This document shows, in pieces, positions 24,617 through 34,004 of a stretch of DNA of 59,182 bases. The translations under genes were made by a program, and so were the position numbers. Within the stretch, counting starts at the first letter, position 1; every line of letters starts with the position of its first letter. A model generated the notes under the pieces. It had not been told where the DNA came from. It did not search any database and saw only the letters and a program-made list of their open reading frames with translations. Origin of the DNA: Planctomycetota bacterium (GTDB taxonomy: Bacteria; Planctomycetota; MHYJ01; WSZJ01; JACPWG01); NCBI GenBank assembly GCA_016197205.1, contig JACPWG010000084.1:1-59182 (forward strand). The letters are read 5' to 3'.

Positions 24617-27600
24617 CTACCTCGGGGGTGGGTCGAAGGCCACCCGGAAGCCGACCTCCGGCGCGCGTCGGTCCGGCGGGATGTCGTCCCGACGCGCCGA
24701 GCGGCAGTGCTCCGGACCGTCGAAGGCGGAGCCGCCCCGGACGATGCGGCCGCCGTCGGCAGCCGCGTCCTCGCGGCCGTCCGCCGCATCGTAGGGATAG
24801 TCCCAGTCCAGCGTGGAGCACAGCTCCCACGCGTTTCCGGCCAGATCGTACAGCCCCCACGGGTTCGGCTTCTTCAGGCCGATCCTCCGAAGCTTGCCCT
24901 CGCTGTTCGCTTCGCACCATGCGTAGGAGGGGAGATGCGCCGCGTCGCCGAAAAAATAAGCGCTCGACGTCCCGGCCCGACAGGCGTACTCCCATTCCGC
25001 CTCCGTCGGCAGCCGGAACCGGCCGCGACCGGGGGAGGTGAGGCGCGCGCAGAATTGCGCGGCCTCCTTCCACGTGACGCTCTCGACAGGCAGGCGCTCG
25101 CCGGCATGCTTCGACGGGTTCGTCCCCATGACCGCTTCGAACTGCTCCTGCGTGACCTCGTAGCGACCCATGGCGAAAGACGCGACCTGGACCGTTCGGA
25201 CCGGCCCTTCGTTTCCGGCGCGGCCCGCTTCGACCTCCGCGCTTCCCAGCGCGAATGCGCCCTCCGGGAGGACGATCAGGTCCAGCGCAAGGCCCTTCGG
25301 CAGCCGGACGACGATCGGGCTGAAGGGCGGAAGACGACGGCCCGCCTCACGGCCCGGTTTCTCCGGCTCCCCTCCGGCGCGGGGCTCCCCCTGCGCGCCA
25401 GGTTCCGGAGCCGCGACGGGGGGGGCTCCCGGCGGCGCCTTCGCGGCCTCGCGCAGGCGCCGCTCAATCGCGACCGTCGACCACGGGGCGTCCCAACCCG
25501 CGCCGGCCTCCTCGAAGACGGAAGCCAGTTCGTCGAGCCCCGAACGGTCCGCGGAAAGGAGGAGCCCCGCATCGGCCTCCACGCCCAGGGAGAGGGCCAG
25601 CAGCGCGATCGCGGCCGACGCCTGTGGGTCGTCACCCAGGCCCTCCCTCGCGAGAAGCAGCCAGGCGGAAGGAGCGAGCTCGGCGAGGGCGCAGCCGGCG
25701 AAGCCCCCCTTCGTGCCATCGACGCCCACGCGAACGGAGCCCGCCGGCGCGCCGGGGAGGAGCTCGCCCTCGAGACTCCCGCCATGCGCCTTGTCGAACG
25801 AGACCCGGGTCTTCGCGAGGCGCAAAAGCCCCGCGGGGACGGCCTCGTGCGCGCGTCGACCCAGGTCGACGACCCGACCCAGGGCCTCCATGCGCGCGCG
25901 GCGCGGCGCCAGGGCAGGACGGTCGAGGCCTTGCCGGCAGAGTTCCGAAGCGGCGGTCCATTTGCGCTCGACTGCCTGCTTCCACGCCTCGGTCGCCAGC
26001 TCGCGCCAGAGGGCTTCCGCCTCCGCGTCCGCCTGCTCCCTTGCGGCGGCCTGCCCTTGCCGCAGGCTGTCCTTGAGTGCGGCGACCGCGGGGGCGCCGG
26101 CCATGCCGACTTCCCGTTCGAGGTTCACGAGTTCGGCCTCCGCCGCTGCAAAGTCGGCGCGCCCGAGCAGCTCTCGCACCTTTTCGGTGGCGGTCGACAG
26201 CCGAGCCAGGAGCGCCCGCGAGATCTCCGCGCGGAACTCCTGCCACGCTTCGGCTGACTGCGCGTCCTGGAACGTGGTTCGCGCAGCCTCGACGAGCGCC
26301 AACGCGTCGTCGAAGCGCGCCTCGCCCAGCGCCTGGCGCGCCCTCGCGAACGGGTCGAGTTCCTGGTGGGCGGCGTCGGGGGCGCTCGGTCCGGGCGTTC
26401 CACCGGCGACCCCGCCCAGGTCGATGTCGAGGGGGACCGCCGCTTTCTGCGGCGGACCCGCGGTCGGGCGGAGAGCGGGCGGAGGCTCGGCCGGCGGGCG
26501 GGGCGGCGCCTGCGTACGTGCGGGGACGATCCCGGGGGCGGTCCCGGCGCCGGCCATGGTGCGCTCCGGCGCGAGCTCGAGCAAGCAGAAAAGCAGGGCG
26601 CCGACCAGGACCGCGGTGAGCAACGCTGCGACCAGCAGCTTGCGGTAGCGGCGCGCGGCCATCGTACGCGCCCGGTCCCGGCCGGAGGTCGTTCGCGGGG
26701 GCGGGATCGCGGGCCGGGTGGCCGCTTCGGCATCGGTCTCCCCGACGGGTCGCGGCTCCGGCGGGGGCGCTGGGCGCGCGACGGGCGCGGGTGGCGCGCC
26801 GCGGCCTTCGAGGGCCGCTTGGAGGCAGAGAACCGTGTACGCGGCCGAAGGAGGACGTTGGTCGGGGTCTTTGGCGAGCAGGCGCGCAAGCAGCTCGTCG
26901 ATGGGCAGGGGCAGGTCGGGGAGGATGGATCTGGCGGCCGGCGCGGGGACGGTGATGTGCTGGTGCAGGAGTTCTACGACCGTGGCGCCGCGAAACGGTG
27001 GGCGGCCGGTGACCACGTGGAAAAGCATGGCGCCGAGCGCGTAGAGATCCGCGCGGGGATCGACCTTCAGACCTTGGCACTGCTCGGGGGCCATGTAGAG
27101 CGCGGTCCCGAGGATCTGTCCGGCAACGGAGACCAGCCCGTCCGCGCTCATGTCGCGGGCGAGGCCGAAATCGCCGAGCTTGACGCCGCCCTCCTTGGCG
27201 AGAAAGACGTTTTGCGGCTTCACGTCCCGGTGGACGATCCCCTGTGCGTGCGCCGCGGCGAGGCCGGCGGCCACGTCGCGGGCGATGCGCAAGGCTTCCT
27301 CGTGGGGGAGGGGACGGCTGCGTGCGAACCGGTCAGCGAGCGTCTCCCCCTCCACGTACTCCATCGCGAGGAAGGAACGTCCCTCGTCCTGCTCGAAAGC
27401 GTAGACCCGAACGACCGCGGCGTGCGTGAGCCGGGCCGCGGCCTGGGCCTCGCGGCGGAAGCGTTCGACGACTTCACGCGACAGAGTCTCGGCGGGGTGC
27501 AGGAGTTTGACCGCGACGAGCCGATCGAGGGAGAGTTGTCGCGCGAGGTAGACCGAGCCCATGCCGCCGACCCCCAGCAGGCGAAGGATGCGGAAATTGC

Positions 27601-27862
27601 CGCCCAGGGTGGCCCCGAGGAGGGGATCGGAGGGTGGCGCGTGCTGGCGGCTCCACGCGACGTCGACGGCGTGTCGGAGCTTGGCGAGCCGTTCGCGCGT
27701 CAACAGCCCGCGGGCGACGAGGATGTCCCCGAGGTCTCGCGACGGCTGCGTGGCGCAACGGAGGGCGAGGCACGATTCCAGCTCGTCGCGCGAGACGAAG
27801 CGGTTGAGTACCGCGGCCTCGCCGAGCATCCGATCCCGGGCCTCTTTTTCGTCGATCGACAT
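24617..27862 (-). CDS. Membrane Ser/Thr protein kinase with N-terminal GspE-N/MshEN-like motif and C-terminal SUMF1-type domain
   Basis: A 1081-residue fusion. Residues 10-70 contain DLGDILVARGLLTRERLAKL, resembling the repeat of GspE-N/MshEN domains. A Hanks-type kinase domain spans about 88-345, with GVGGMGSVY glycine loop, K119, HRDVKPQN (D213) and DFG (D231), all catalytic residues intact. A Pro/Ala-rich linker follows, then one transmembrane helix (LLVAALLTAVLVGALLFCLL) and a long helical region. The end is an SUMF1/FGE-type domain (about 845-1081) with FRLPTEAEWEYACRAGT, NPWGLYDLAGNAWELC and RIVRGGSAFD. The Cys pair used by true formylglycine-generating enzymes after RGGS is not complete, so this domain is probably a binding or sensor module. 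The start at 27862 has a weak ribosome site. Confidence 0.88.
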   Translation of the reverse strand: MSIDEKEARDRMLGEAAVLNRFVSRDELESCLALRCATQPSRDLGDILVARGLLTRERLAKLRHAVDVAWSRQHAPPSDPLLGATLGGNFRILRLLGVGGMGSVYLARQLSLDRLVAVKLLHPAETLSREVVERFRREAQAAARLTHAAVVRVYAFEQDEGRSFLAMEYVEGETLADRFARSRPLPHEEALRIARDVAAGLAAAHAQGIVHRDVKPQNVFLAKEGGVKLGDFGLARDMSADGLVSVAGQILGTALYMAPEQCQGLKVDPRADLYALGAMLFHVVTGRPPFRGATVVELLHQHITVPAPAARSILPDLPLPIDELLARLLAKDPDQRPPSAAYTVLCLQAALEGRGAPPAPVARPAPPPEPRPVGETDAEAATRPAIPPPRTTSGRDRARTMAARRYRKLLVAALLTAVLVGALLFCLLELAPERTMAGAGTAPGIVPARTQAPPRPPAEPPPALRPTAGPPQKAAVPLDIDLGGVAGGTPGPSAPDAAHQELDPFARARQALGEARFDDALALVEAARTTFQDAQSAEAWQEFRAEISRALLARLSTATEKVRELLGRADFAAAEAELVNLEREVGMAGAPAVAALKDSLRQGQAAAREQADAEAEALWRELATEAWKQAVERKWTAASELCRQGLDRPALAPRRARMEALGRVVDLGRRAHEAVPAGLLRLAKTRVSFDKAHGGSLEGELLPGAPAGSVRVGVDGTKGGFAGCALAELAPSAWLLLAREGLGDDPQASAAIALLALSLGVEADAGLLLSADRSGLDELASVFEEAGAGWDAPWSTVAIERRLREAAKAPPGAPPVAAPEPGAQGEPRAGGEPEKPGREAGRRLPPFSPIVVRLPKGLALDLIVLPEGAFALGSAEVEAGRAGNEGPVRTVQVASFAMGRYEVTQEQFEAVMGTNPSKHAGERLPVESVTWKEAAQFCARLTSPGRGRFRLPTEAEWEYACRAGTSSAYFFGDAAHLPSYAWCEANSEGKLRRIGLKKPNPWGLYDLAGNAWELCSTLDWDYPYDAADGREDAAADGGRIVRGGSAFDGPEHCRSARRDDIPPDRRAPEVGFRVAFDPPPR

Positions 27863-28036
27863 GGTGAAGCGGCACCGATGGGGGCGCGGTGGACGCGACG
27901 GTCGGGGGAGAGGCGCCTGACAACCCCGCTTGCTCCGCAATCCAACACCCTGCCGCGCAACGCTCCGCCTGAAGGCGGAACTACGAACGGCGGCGTCGGC
28001 CTTCGAGCGATGCGGCCCCACGGGGTCAAGGGGCCA

Positions 28037-28210
28037 CTACTTCCGCGTTGACGAAGTGCGGTCACGATTCCTGGGAGCGAGGGCCTCCCTCCTTCGCTCG
28101 CTTGCCGCGAGTTGCGGAGCGCAGGCCGGCCCGCGCGAGCCGGCACCTGGGGTGCGAATCGCCGTGACCGCGCGGACGGCTGTGTCCGAAGGTTGTCAAG
28201 GCGGCACTAG
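28037..28210. repeat. Family B inverted-repeat element, copy 3 (diverged)
   Basis: Left end CTACTTCCGCGTTGACGAAG, right end (inward) CTAGTGCCGCCTTGACAACC. Interior pieces such as GATTCCTGGG and GGCTGTGTCCGAAG match copies 1 and 2. It is longer (174 bp) and more diverged. The right CTAG includes the TAG stop codon of the ABC exporter. Confidence 0.65.
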
Positions 28211-29976
28211 GCGACGCTTCCCCGGTCCGTGGCCGCGAACTGCAGCCGATGGAGTCGGCGGTAGAGGCCGTCGCGGGCGAGCAGCTCCGCGTGGGTCCCG
28301 GACTCGACCAGCGCCCCGTCCTCGATGGCGAGGATGAGGTCGGCGTGCTGGATCGTCGACAGGCGGTGGGCGATGACGAAGGTCGTCCGCCCGCGCATGA
28401 GGTTGTTGAGGGCCTCCTGGACGAGCAACTCCGACTCCGAATCCAGCGAGGACGTGGCCTCGTCGAGGAGGAGCAAGGCCGGATCCTTCAGGAGCGCGCG
28501 CGCGATCGCGATGCGCTGGCGCTGGCCGCCGGACAGGCGCGTGCCGCGCTCGCCGACGATCGTGTCGTAGCCTTCCTCCAGGGACGCCACGAAATCGTGG
28601 ATGTTCGCGGCCTTGGCCGCCGCCACGAGGTCGTCCTGGGTCGCGTCCTTTCGCCCGTAGCGCACGTTTTCCGCGATGGTGGTGTTGAAAAGGAACGTCT
28701 CCTGGGTGACGACGGCGAGGTGCCGGAGCAGGGAGGCGCGTCGGACACGCCGCAGGTCGACGCCGTCCACGAGGATTTCGCCGCTCGTGGGGTCGTAAAA
28801 GCGGGCCAGGAGGTCGAGCAGCGTGGACTTCCCGGCGCCGCTCGGGCCGACCAGGGCGATCACCTGGCCGGCCTTCACGCGAAAGGCCAGGTCCCGCAGC
28901 ACGGGCTCGTCGCCGTAGGCGAAGGACACGCCGCGAAATTCGATGCCGTCGCGGATCGCCCCGAGCTCGATCGCGCCCGGCTCGTCCGTGATGTCCGGTG
29001 GCGTGTCGAGGATTTCGAAGACCCGGTCGCAGCCCGCGAGCGCCTCTTGCAGCGTGTTGAAGGTCTTCGTGAGTCCCTTCAGGGGGTCCCGAAGGAGGAC
29101 CATCGCCCCGACGAAGGTCCCGAGACCGCCGACGGTCATGCCGAAGCGCTTCGTGACCACGAGCCACGCACCCATGAAGAGAATGCCCAGGAGCGCGAGC
29201 GCGGAGAGGAGCTCCATGGCCGCGTCCGCAAGCGCCTTGATCCGGACGACCTTCAGCGTCTTCTCCATGTAAATGTCGTTCTTCCGGTGGAAGTCCTCGA
29301 TCTCCGCCTGCTCCATGTGGAAGGACTTCACGATCCGGATGCCGGTGAACATCTGATGAATGTCCTCCGCCACGTCCGCGAGCTTGCTGAGGCTCTTTTT
29401 TTTTGTCTTGCGGACGTTTTTGCCCATGCGGAGCAGGGGGAGGGAGAAGACGAGGATGAAGGGGACCGCGATGAAGGAGAGCCGCCAGTTAGCGGTGCAG
29501 GCCGCGCCGAAGGCCGCGAGGATCATGAAGGGGTGGAGGAGGGCGTCGTCGAAGAGGTGTTCGAGGGCGACCTGCGTCACGGCGATGTCGTTGGTCACGC
29601 GGGACAGGAGGTCGCCGGCCTGCCGCTTGTTGAAGAATTTCATCGAGAGGGAGAGCATGTGGCGGCAGAGCTCGACCCGGATGTCGATCAGGATCTTGAG
29701 CATCAGGTAGCGTTTGAGATAGTCCTTCGCGTACGAGAGGCCGAAGAGAAGGCACGAGGCCCCAAGGCCGACCCAGACCATGAGGTAGAGCGTGTCCCAG
29801 TCCTGGCGCGGGAGGACGTCGTCGAGGAGGGGCTTGAGCAGGTAGATCACGCCACGGCTGACCGTGGCGTATCCGGCGGTCACGGCCGCCGTGAGGGCGA
29901 TATAGGCCCAGTACCCTCGGGCGTAGGCGAAGAGCCGAAGGGAGGTCCGGAGGGAACTCAGCTTTGGGGCCGGCAT
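28207..29976 (-). CDS. MsbA-like ABC exporter (fused permease-ATPase)
   Basis: A 589-residue half-transporter. Six transmembrane helices occupy about residues 1-310, and the nucleotide-binding domain about 340-580. The ATPase shows Walker A (GPSGAGKST), Q-loop (VVTQETFLFN), signature LSGGQRQR, Walker B (LLLLDEATSSLD) and the switch His (IAHRLSTI). Homodimers of this type flip lipids such as lipid A precursors, or export drugs. With the FadL-type and other barrels nearby, lipid export is plausible but not proven. ATG 29976 follows an AGGA site. Its stop codon TAG is part of a repeat-element end. Confidence 0.93.
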   Translation of the reverse strand: MPAPKLSSLRTSLRLFAYARGYWAYIALTAAVTAGYATVSRGVIYLLKPLLDDVLPRQDWDTLYLMVWVGLGASCLLFGLSYAKDYLKRYLMLKILIDIRVELCRHMLSLSMKFFNKRQAGDLLSRVTNDIAVTQVALEHLFDDALLHPFMILAAFGAACTANWRLSFIAVPFILVFSLPLLRMGKNVRKTKKKSLSKLADVAEDIHQMFTGIRIVKSFHMEQAEIEDFHRKNDIYMEKTLKVVRIKALADAAMELLSALALLGILFMGAWLVVTKRFGMTVGGLGTFVGAMVLLRDPLKGLTKTFNTLQEALAGCDRVFEILDTPPDITDEPGAIELGAIRDGIEFRGVSFAYGDEPVLRDLAFRVKAGQVIALVGPSGAGKSTLLDLLARFYDPTSGEILVDGVDLRRVRRASLLRHLAVVTQETFLFNTTIAENVRYGRKDATQDDLVAAAKAANIHDFVASLEEGYDTIVGERGTRLSGGQRQRIAIARALLKDPALLLLDEATSSLDSESELLVQEALNNLMRGRTTFVIAHRLSTIQHADLILAIEDGALVESGTHAELLARDGLYRRLHRLQFAATDRGSVA

Positions 29977-30136
29977 GGCGGTCCTGTTCGAGATCTTCGC
30001 GGGGTCAGTCTGGCGAGAGCACCGCGCTCACACCTTCTGAGGGACACCCTGGAGTACGAAGCCTTGAAGTCGACGTTCCTCGGTGACACCACCGCGCACA
30101 AGCCCGTGATGCCGGGAGGGACACGTCGGCTACGCC

Positions 30137-30161
30137 GAGACCGCTCCCTGACGGTCGCGGT
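30137..30161. repeat. 25-bp dispersed repeat, copy 2
   Basis: Identical to 21861-21885, in the same orientation relative to the neighbouring gene end. It lies just downstream of the binding-protein gene (minus strand, stop at 30180). Confidence 0.65.
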
Positions 30162-30179
30162 GTCGTTCCGCCGCCGGCG

Positions 30180-31748
30180 CTACTCGAGCTTGACCGGGGC
30201 CAGCCTCACCAGCCCCACGGGATGGAGCCGGTAGCCCTTGACCGTCCGGGTCGTGGCGGCGAATTCGGGCAGATAGGCGAGCGGCAGGATGGGGCAGTCC
30301 TCGTGCACCATCTGCTGCGCCCGCTGATACAGCAGGAGCCGCTTCTCCGGGTCGAGCTGGCCTTGGGCCAGCAGGTTGATCTTGTGCAGCTCCGGATTTC
30401 CATAGAAGGAAATGTTGAGCGCGTTCCCGGCGACGGCGTTGTCCGGGTCGAGCAGCGGATAGAAGAAATTGTCCGGATCGCCGTTGTCGGTGATCCAGCC
30501 CATGATGCCCAGCTCGTGCTCGCCGCGCTTCAGGCTGTCCAGGTACGACTGCCATTCCGGCGAATGGATCGTGACGTCGATGCCGACCTCCTTCAAGTCC
30601 GCCTGCAGGATCTGCGCCACCTTCTTCGGCTCCGGCATGTAGGGCCGCGGGTTCGGCATCGCCCAAAGCCGGAGCTTGAAGCCGTCCGCCTTCCCCGCCT
30701 TTCGCAGGCACTCCTTCGCCAGCGCAGGATCGTACGCGTATTCGGGAATCCCCTTGTCGTAGCCCCAAACCGTCGGCGGGATCGGGTTCGGGCCCGTCTC
30801 GCCGTACCCGCGGAGCGCGAGCTTCAGGATCTTGCGGCGGTCCACCGCGTGGGCGACCGCTTTTCGCACGAGCGGGTCGTCGAAGGGGGCCCGGCGCGTG
30901 TTCATCGCGAGATACGAGAAGTTCATCCCCGGTACCTGGAGCAGCGACAGCTTCGGGTCCGCCTGGACCGCGTCGAGGTCCACGAAATTCACGCCGTCCA
31001 TGATGTGGAGCTGCCCGTCCTTGAGGAGCTGGAAGCGGACGGAGTTCTCGCCGATCTTGCGGAACACGACGCGGTCGCATGCGGGCCGGCCGCCCCAGTA
31101 CTTCGGATTCGCGGCCAGCACGATTTTCTCGTCGCGGTCCCAGCGCTCGAACGTGAACGGGCCCGTGCCCACGGGATTGAACGGGAACTCCTCTTTTTTT
31201 TCCTGGAGCGCCTTTGGGCTGACGAGGTAGGCGGAGAACATCGCCAGGTTGGGGAGGAAAACCGCCGACGGGGACTTCAGCTTGAACACGACGGTGAGCG
31301 TGTCGAGGGCGGTCAGGTCCGCGATGCCGCCGTACGAAGAGGCGTAGGGGAATTTCGCGTCATACCTGTGCGGGTGCTTTTCGTCCAGGATCCGTCGAAA
31401 GTTGAACACGACGGCCTCGGCGTCGAAGGGCGAGCCGTCGTGGAAGAGGACGCCTGGACGCAGGTGGAACTCCCACCGGGTCCCCTCCTCGGAGACCTTC
31501 CAGTCGGTCGCGAGGCATGGCACGATCGCGGGCCCGTCCTCGGCGTAGGTCACGAGCCCTTCGTAGAGCTGGTTCGCGACCTTCACGGACTCCCCGTCGT
31601 CGATGTCGTGGGGGTCGAGATTCGTGGAATCGGCGCCGCGCCCGTAGAGCAGCGTCTTTCCGCCCTCCTGGGCGCGGGCCGTGGAGGCGAAGAGGCCAAG
31701 GGCGAGGAAGGCCATTGCCAGGAGCGACCCGATGCATCGGCAGTTCAT
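30180..31748 (-). CDS. ABC transporter substrate-binding protein, peptide/nickel (SBP family 5)
   Basis: A 522-residue periplasmic binding protein with signal peptide (LLAMAFLALGLFASTARAQ). Family-5 landmarks: LDPHDIDDGESVKVANQLYEGL, WEFHLRPGVLFHDGSPFDAEAV, PVGTGPFTFERWDRDEKIVLAANP, and FSYLAMNTRRAPFDDPLVRKAV. Such proteins bind oligopeptides, dipeptides or related solutes. No permease or ATPase genes adjoin it, so it is an orphan; its partner must be elsewhere. The adjacent MsbA-type exporter is not its partner by family. The start fits the signal peptide. Confidence 0.92.
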   Translation of the reverse strand: MNCRCIGSLLAMAFLALGLFASTARAQEGGKTLLYGRGADSTNLDPHDIDDGESVKVANQLYEGLVTYAEDGPAIVPCLATDWKVSEEGTRWEFHLRPGVLFHDGSPFDAEAVVFNFRRILDEKHPHRYDAKFPYASSYGGIADLTALDTLTVVFKLKSPSAVFLPNLAMFSAYLVSPKALQEKKEEFPFNPVGTGPFTFERWDRDEKIVLAANPKYWGGRPACDRVVFRKIGENSVRFQLLKDGQLHIMDGVNFVDLDAVQADPKLSLLQVPGMNFSYLAMNTRRAPFDDPLVRKAVAHAVDRRKILKLALRGYGETGPNPIPPTVWGYDKGIPEYAYDPALAKECLRKAGKADGFKLRLWAMPNPRPYMPEPKKVAQILQADLKEVGIDVTIHSPEWQSYLDSLKRGEHELGIMGWITDNGDPDNFFYPLLDPDNAVAGNALNISFYGNPELHKINLLAQGQLDPEKRLLLYQRAQQMVHEDCPILPLAYLPEFAATTRTVKGYRLHPVGLVRLAPVKLE

Positions 31749-31824
31749 GAGAAGACTCCACGCTTCGCGGCCCCTGGCCGCGGGTCAACGATCGTGCATG
31801 GGAAGAGACCAGGCCGCGGGGCGC

Positions 31825-33969
31825 TCATTCTCCCGGCGCAACCAGCGCCTGTCGCTCCGCGCTCCACTCGAGCCGCGGCCCGAACTCCCGCCACCAGGCC
31901 CGCCACGCCTGCGCCAGCGCGGCCGCGTCCGGTTCCGCGCCGGCCATCGGCCCTTGCGGCGTGAGCTCAAACAGGAGTTCGCCCGCGGGCGGCCACTCGG
32001 CGAGCAGCTCGATCAGCCGCGGGCCCACATCGTTTCGATAGAAGCTCGAGAACGACGGCTCGTGCCGCGCGACCAGCGCGGCGAGCGCCTGGCAGGCGAG
32101 CGGGCGAAGGGCGTCGGACGCCACGAGCACCAGGTGCGGGCCGGCCAGCGCGGCCGGCGCCTTCGCCAGCAGGGCGAGCAGCCGGGCGCGGTCCGTGTCC
32201 GTCCCCGTGCGCAAGCCGCGCAGCATTTCCTCCGCGCCCTCGGCGAAGCCGAGCCGGACGAGCGCGGCGCCGGCGAACCAGCGAAGACGTTCGGCGGGGT
32301 CCTGGAGCGCGGCGGCGAGCGACCTGTGCGCTTCGAGGTCGCGTCCCTCGAGCAGCTCCGCGAGCGCGCAGGCCGCCGCGATGCGCGTGCGGGTCTCCCG
32401 CGTGCTCGCGATCCGCTGGGCGAGCATCGTCAGCATCCCCGGCGGGCGCTGTTCCGCGAGCGAGCGAAACGCCACCTCGCGCACGCTCTCGTCCTCGTCG
32501 TCGAGCGCGTCGACCCAGTGCGGGAGCTGCTCCGTCGGTCGCGCGCCCCGCGCAAGGGCGAGCAGGGCGGCCCTGCGGAGGGCGGGATCTTCGTCGTGGA
32601 GGATCGACGAGACCTGCTCGGCCCCGCGCGCGTCCCCTCGACGCAGCAGGGCCACGGCGGCGCGCCGCTTGACCGACGCATCCGGATCCGTGAGGAACGC
32701 CCGCTCCAGCGCGGCCAGGACGTCCGGGTCGGGCTGCTCGGGGAAGGACGCGAGGACCAGCGCCGCGCAGCCGCGCACGCGGGGGTCGAGCGAGGCCAGG
32801 TTCTGGAGGAGCAGGGGCAGGGGCGCATGGGGTTCCACCTCGCGCAGTGCGTCGACGGCCGCGGCGCACCGGTCCGGGTCCGTCTCCCGCGCGAGCCCCG
32901 CTTTGAGCGGTCCCGGCGCCTCGCGACTCAGCACGCGAAAAGTCCGCACCAGCCGGGTCAGGACCGCGAGGCTCGTCCCGCGAGCCTCCGCGGGCCCTCG
33001 GGCCGTTTCGTCGAGGGGCCCGCCGCGAAGCGTCCAGCGCGAGGCCGACTGGGCGTCCGGAGTCACCGCGAACCACGCGGCCTGGGCCTCCGCCCTCACG
33101 CGCGGGTCGGGGTCCGCGAACAGCCCGTCGAGCGCCTCGCGCAGGGGAGGCTCCAGCGCAGGTTGTTTCAGCAGGCGCCGCGACTGGTCCAGGGCCTCGA
33201 ATGCCCCCGCCTGCATCGCGAGTGCGGCCGCCGCCACGGGGCGCAACGCGGGATGGGCGCGGTCCTCCAACAGGGCCGCCAGCTCCCGATACGCGGCCTG
33301 GGTGCCGACGTCCCAGGCGAGAAAGCTGTCCGGACGCGGCGGCGCAGTCTCGAACGCGTCGTGGAGCGCGCGCAAGCGGCCGGCCTCGTCGGCGGGGACC
33401 GTGTAGGCGTGGTCCACGACCGGTCGCCGGTTGTACGAAATCCGACGACCGGCGGGGACGCCGGGAGTTTCGCGCACGACCACGCACCCCGGAAGCTCGA
33501 GGTCGCTCGCGCCGACCGGTTCGAATTGGAAGTCGGCCCGGAGGGGACCCGCCAACGCCTTCGCCACCGCCGATTCGAAGCGCCGCCCCGTGGCCTCGTC
33601 GAGGACCCACTCCTGGGCGCGGAGCGGTTCCGGCGCCGACGGCCAGCGGTACGGGACGCGGACCGACGCGCGACGAAGCCCGCCCGGCCCGCGCTCCACG
33701 CGGTCGAAGGTGAGCTCCCGGAGTTCGCCCGCGCGGGTGACCTCCACGCGCTCGACGCACCACGCGTCGCCGAGAGCCTCGGAAGGCGGCGTCCGGGCGG
33801 CCGGCGCGCGGCAGCCGAGAAGAGGCGCAAGGAGGAGCGCGAGTCCAAGGAGGGCGGCGAGGGGGCGGAGGGGCGTGGGACGCGCGGGGCGGGAGCAAGG
33901 CCGCAGCCACGGCCGCGGGCGCCACGGCCCCGTCGGTCGGCATGCAGTCCTCGGCCGTTCGCCGGTCAT
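31825..33969 (-). CDS. Large HEAT-repeat lipoprotein
   Basis: A 714-residue precursor with an Arg/Pro-rich n-region and hydrophobic core ending in LLAPLLGC, a likely lipobox. An N-terminal beta-rich domain of about 150 residues precedes at least ten HEAT-type helical repeats (PALRPVAAAALAMQAG, DPRVRGCAALVLASFP, DASVKRRAAVALLRRGD, DESVREVAFRSLAEQ). Likely a protein-protein scaffold on the membrane; no enzyme motif. Start 33969 is chosen for the shorter signal peptide. An ATG at 33999, only 5 bases past the end of der, is an alternative, and the short gap suggests co-transcription with der. Confidence 0.75.
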   Translation of the reverse strand: MTGERPRTACRPTGPWRPRPWLRPCSRPARPTPLRPLAALLGLALLLAPLLGCRAPAARTPPSEALGDAWCVERVEVTRAGELRELTFDRVERGPGGLRRASVRVPYRWPSAPEPLRAQEWVLDEATGRRFESAVAKALAGPLRADFQFEPVGASDLELPGCVVVRETPGVPAGRRISYNRRPVVDHAYTVPADEAGRLRALHDAFETAPPRPDSFLAWDVGTQAAYRELAALLEDRAHPALRPVAAAALAMQAGAFEALDQSRRLLKQPALEPPLREALDGLFADPDPRVRAEAQAAWFAVTPDAQSASRWTLRGGPLDETARGPAEARGTSLAVLTRLVRTFRVLSREAPGPLKAGLARETDPDRCAAAVDALREVEPHAPLPLLLQNLASLDPRVRGCAALVLASFPEQPDPDVLAALERAFLTDPDASVKRRAAVALLRRGDARGAEQVSSILHDEDPALRRAALLALARGARPTEQLPHWVDALDDEDESVREVAFRSLAEQRPPGMLTMLAQRIASTRETRTRIAAACALAELLEGRDLEAHRSLAAALQDPAERLRWFAGAALVRLGFAEGAEEMLRGLRTGTDTDRARLLALLAKAPAALAGPHLVLVASDALRPLACQALAALVARHEPSFSSFYRNDVGPRLIELLAEWPPAGELLFELTPQGPMAGAEPDAAALAQAWRAWWREFGPRLEWSAERQALVAPGE

Positions 33970-34004
33970 GCGGAAGGAAGCTCGCTCGCAGTCACGCATG
34001 CTCG

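Noticed and set aside
24617..25200. Formylglycine-generating enzyme activity of the SUMF1 domains
   Set aside because: In both proteins the Cys residues expected after the RGGS motif are missing or incomplete, so only the fold, not the activity, is supported.
24470..28051. Plus-strand ORFs opposite the kinase and aminopeptidase genes
   Set aside because: Antisense shadows with low-complexity Arg/Gly composition; the minus-strand frames have full catalytic motifs.
30180..31748. Binding protein and ABC exporter (28207-29976) as one transport system
   Set aside because: The exporter is a fused MsbA-type half-transporter, which does not use family-5 binding proteins; proximity is probably coincidental.
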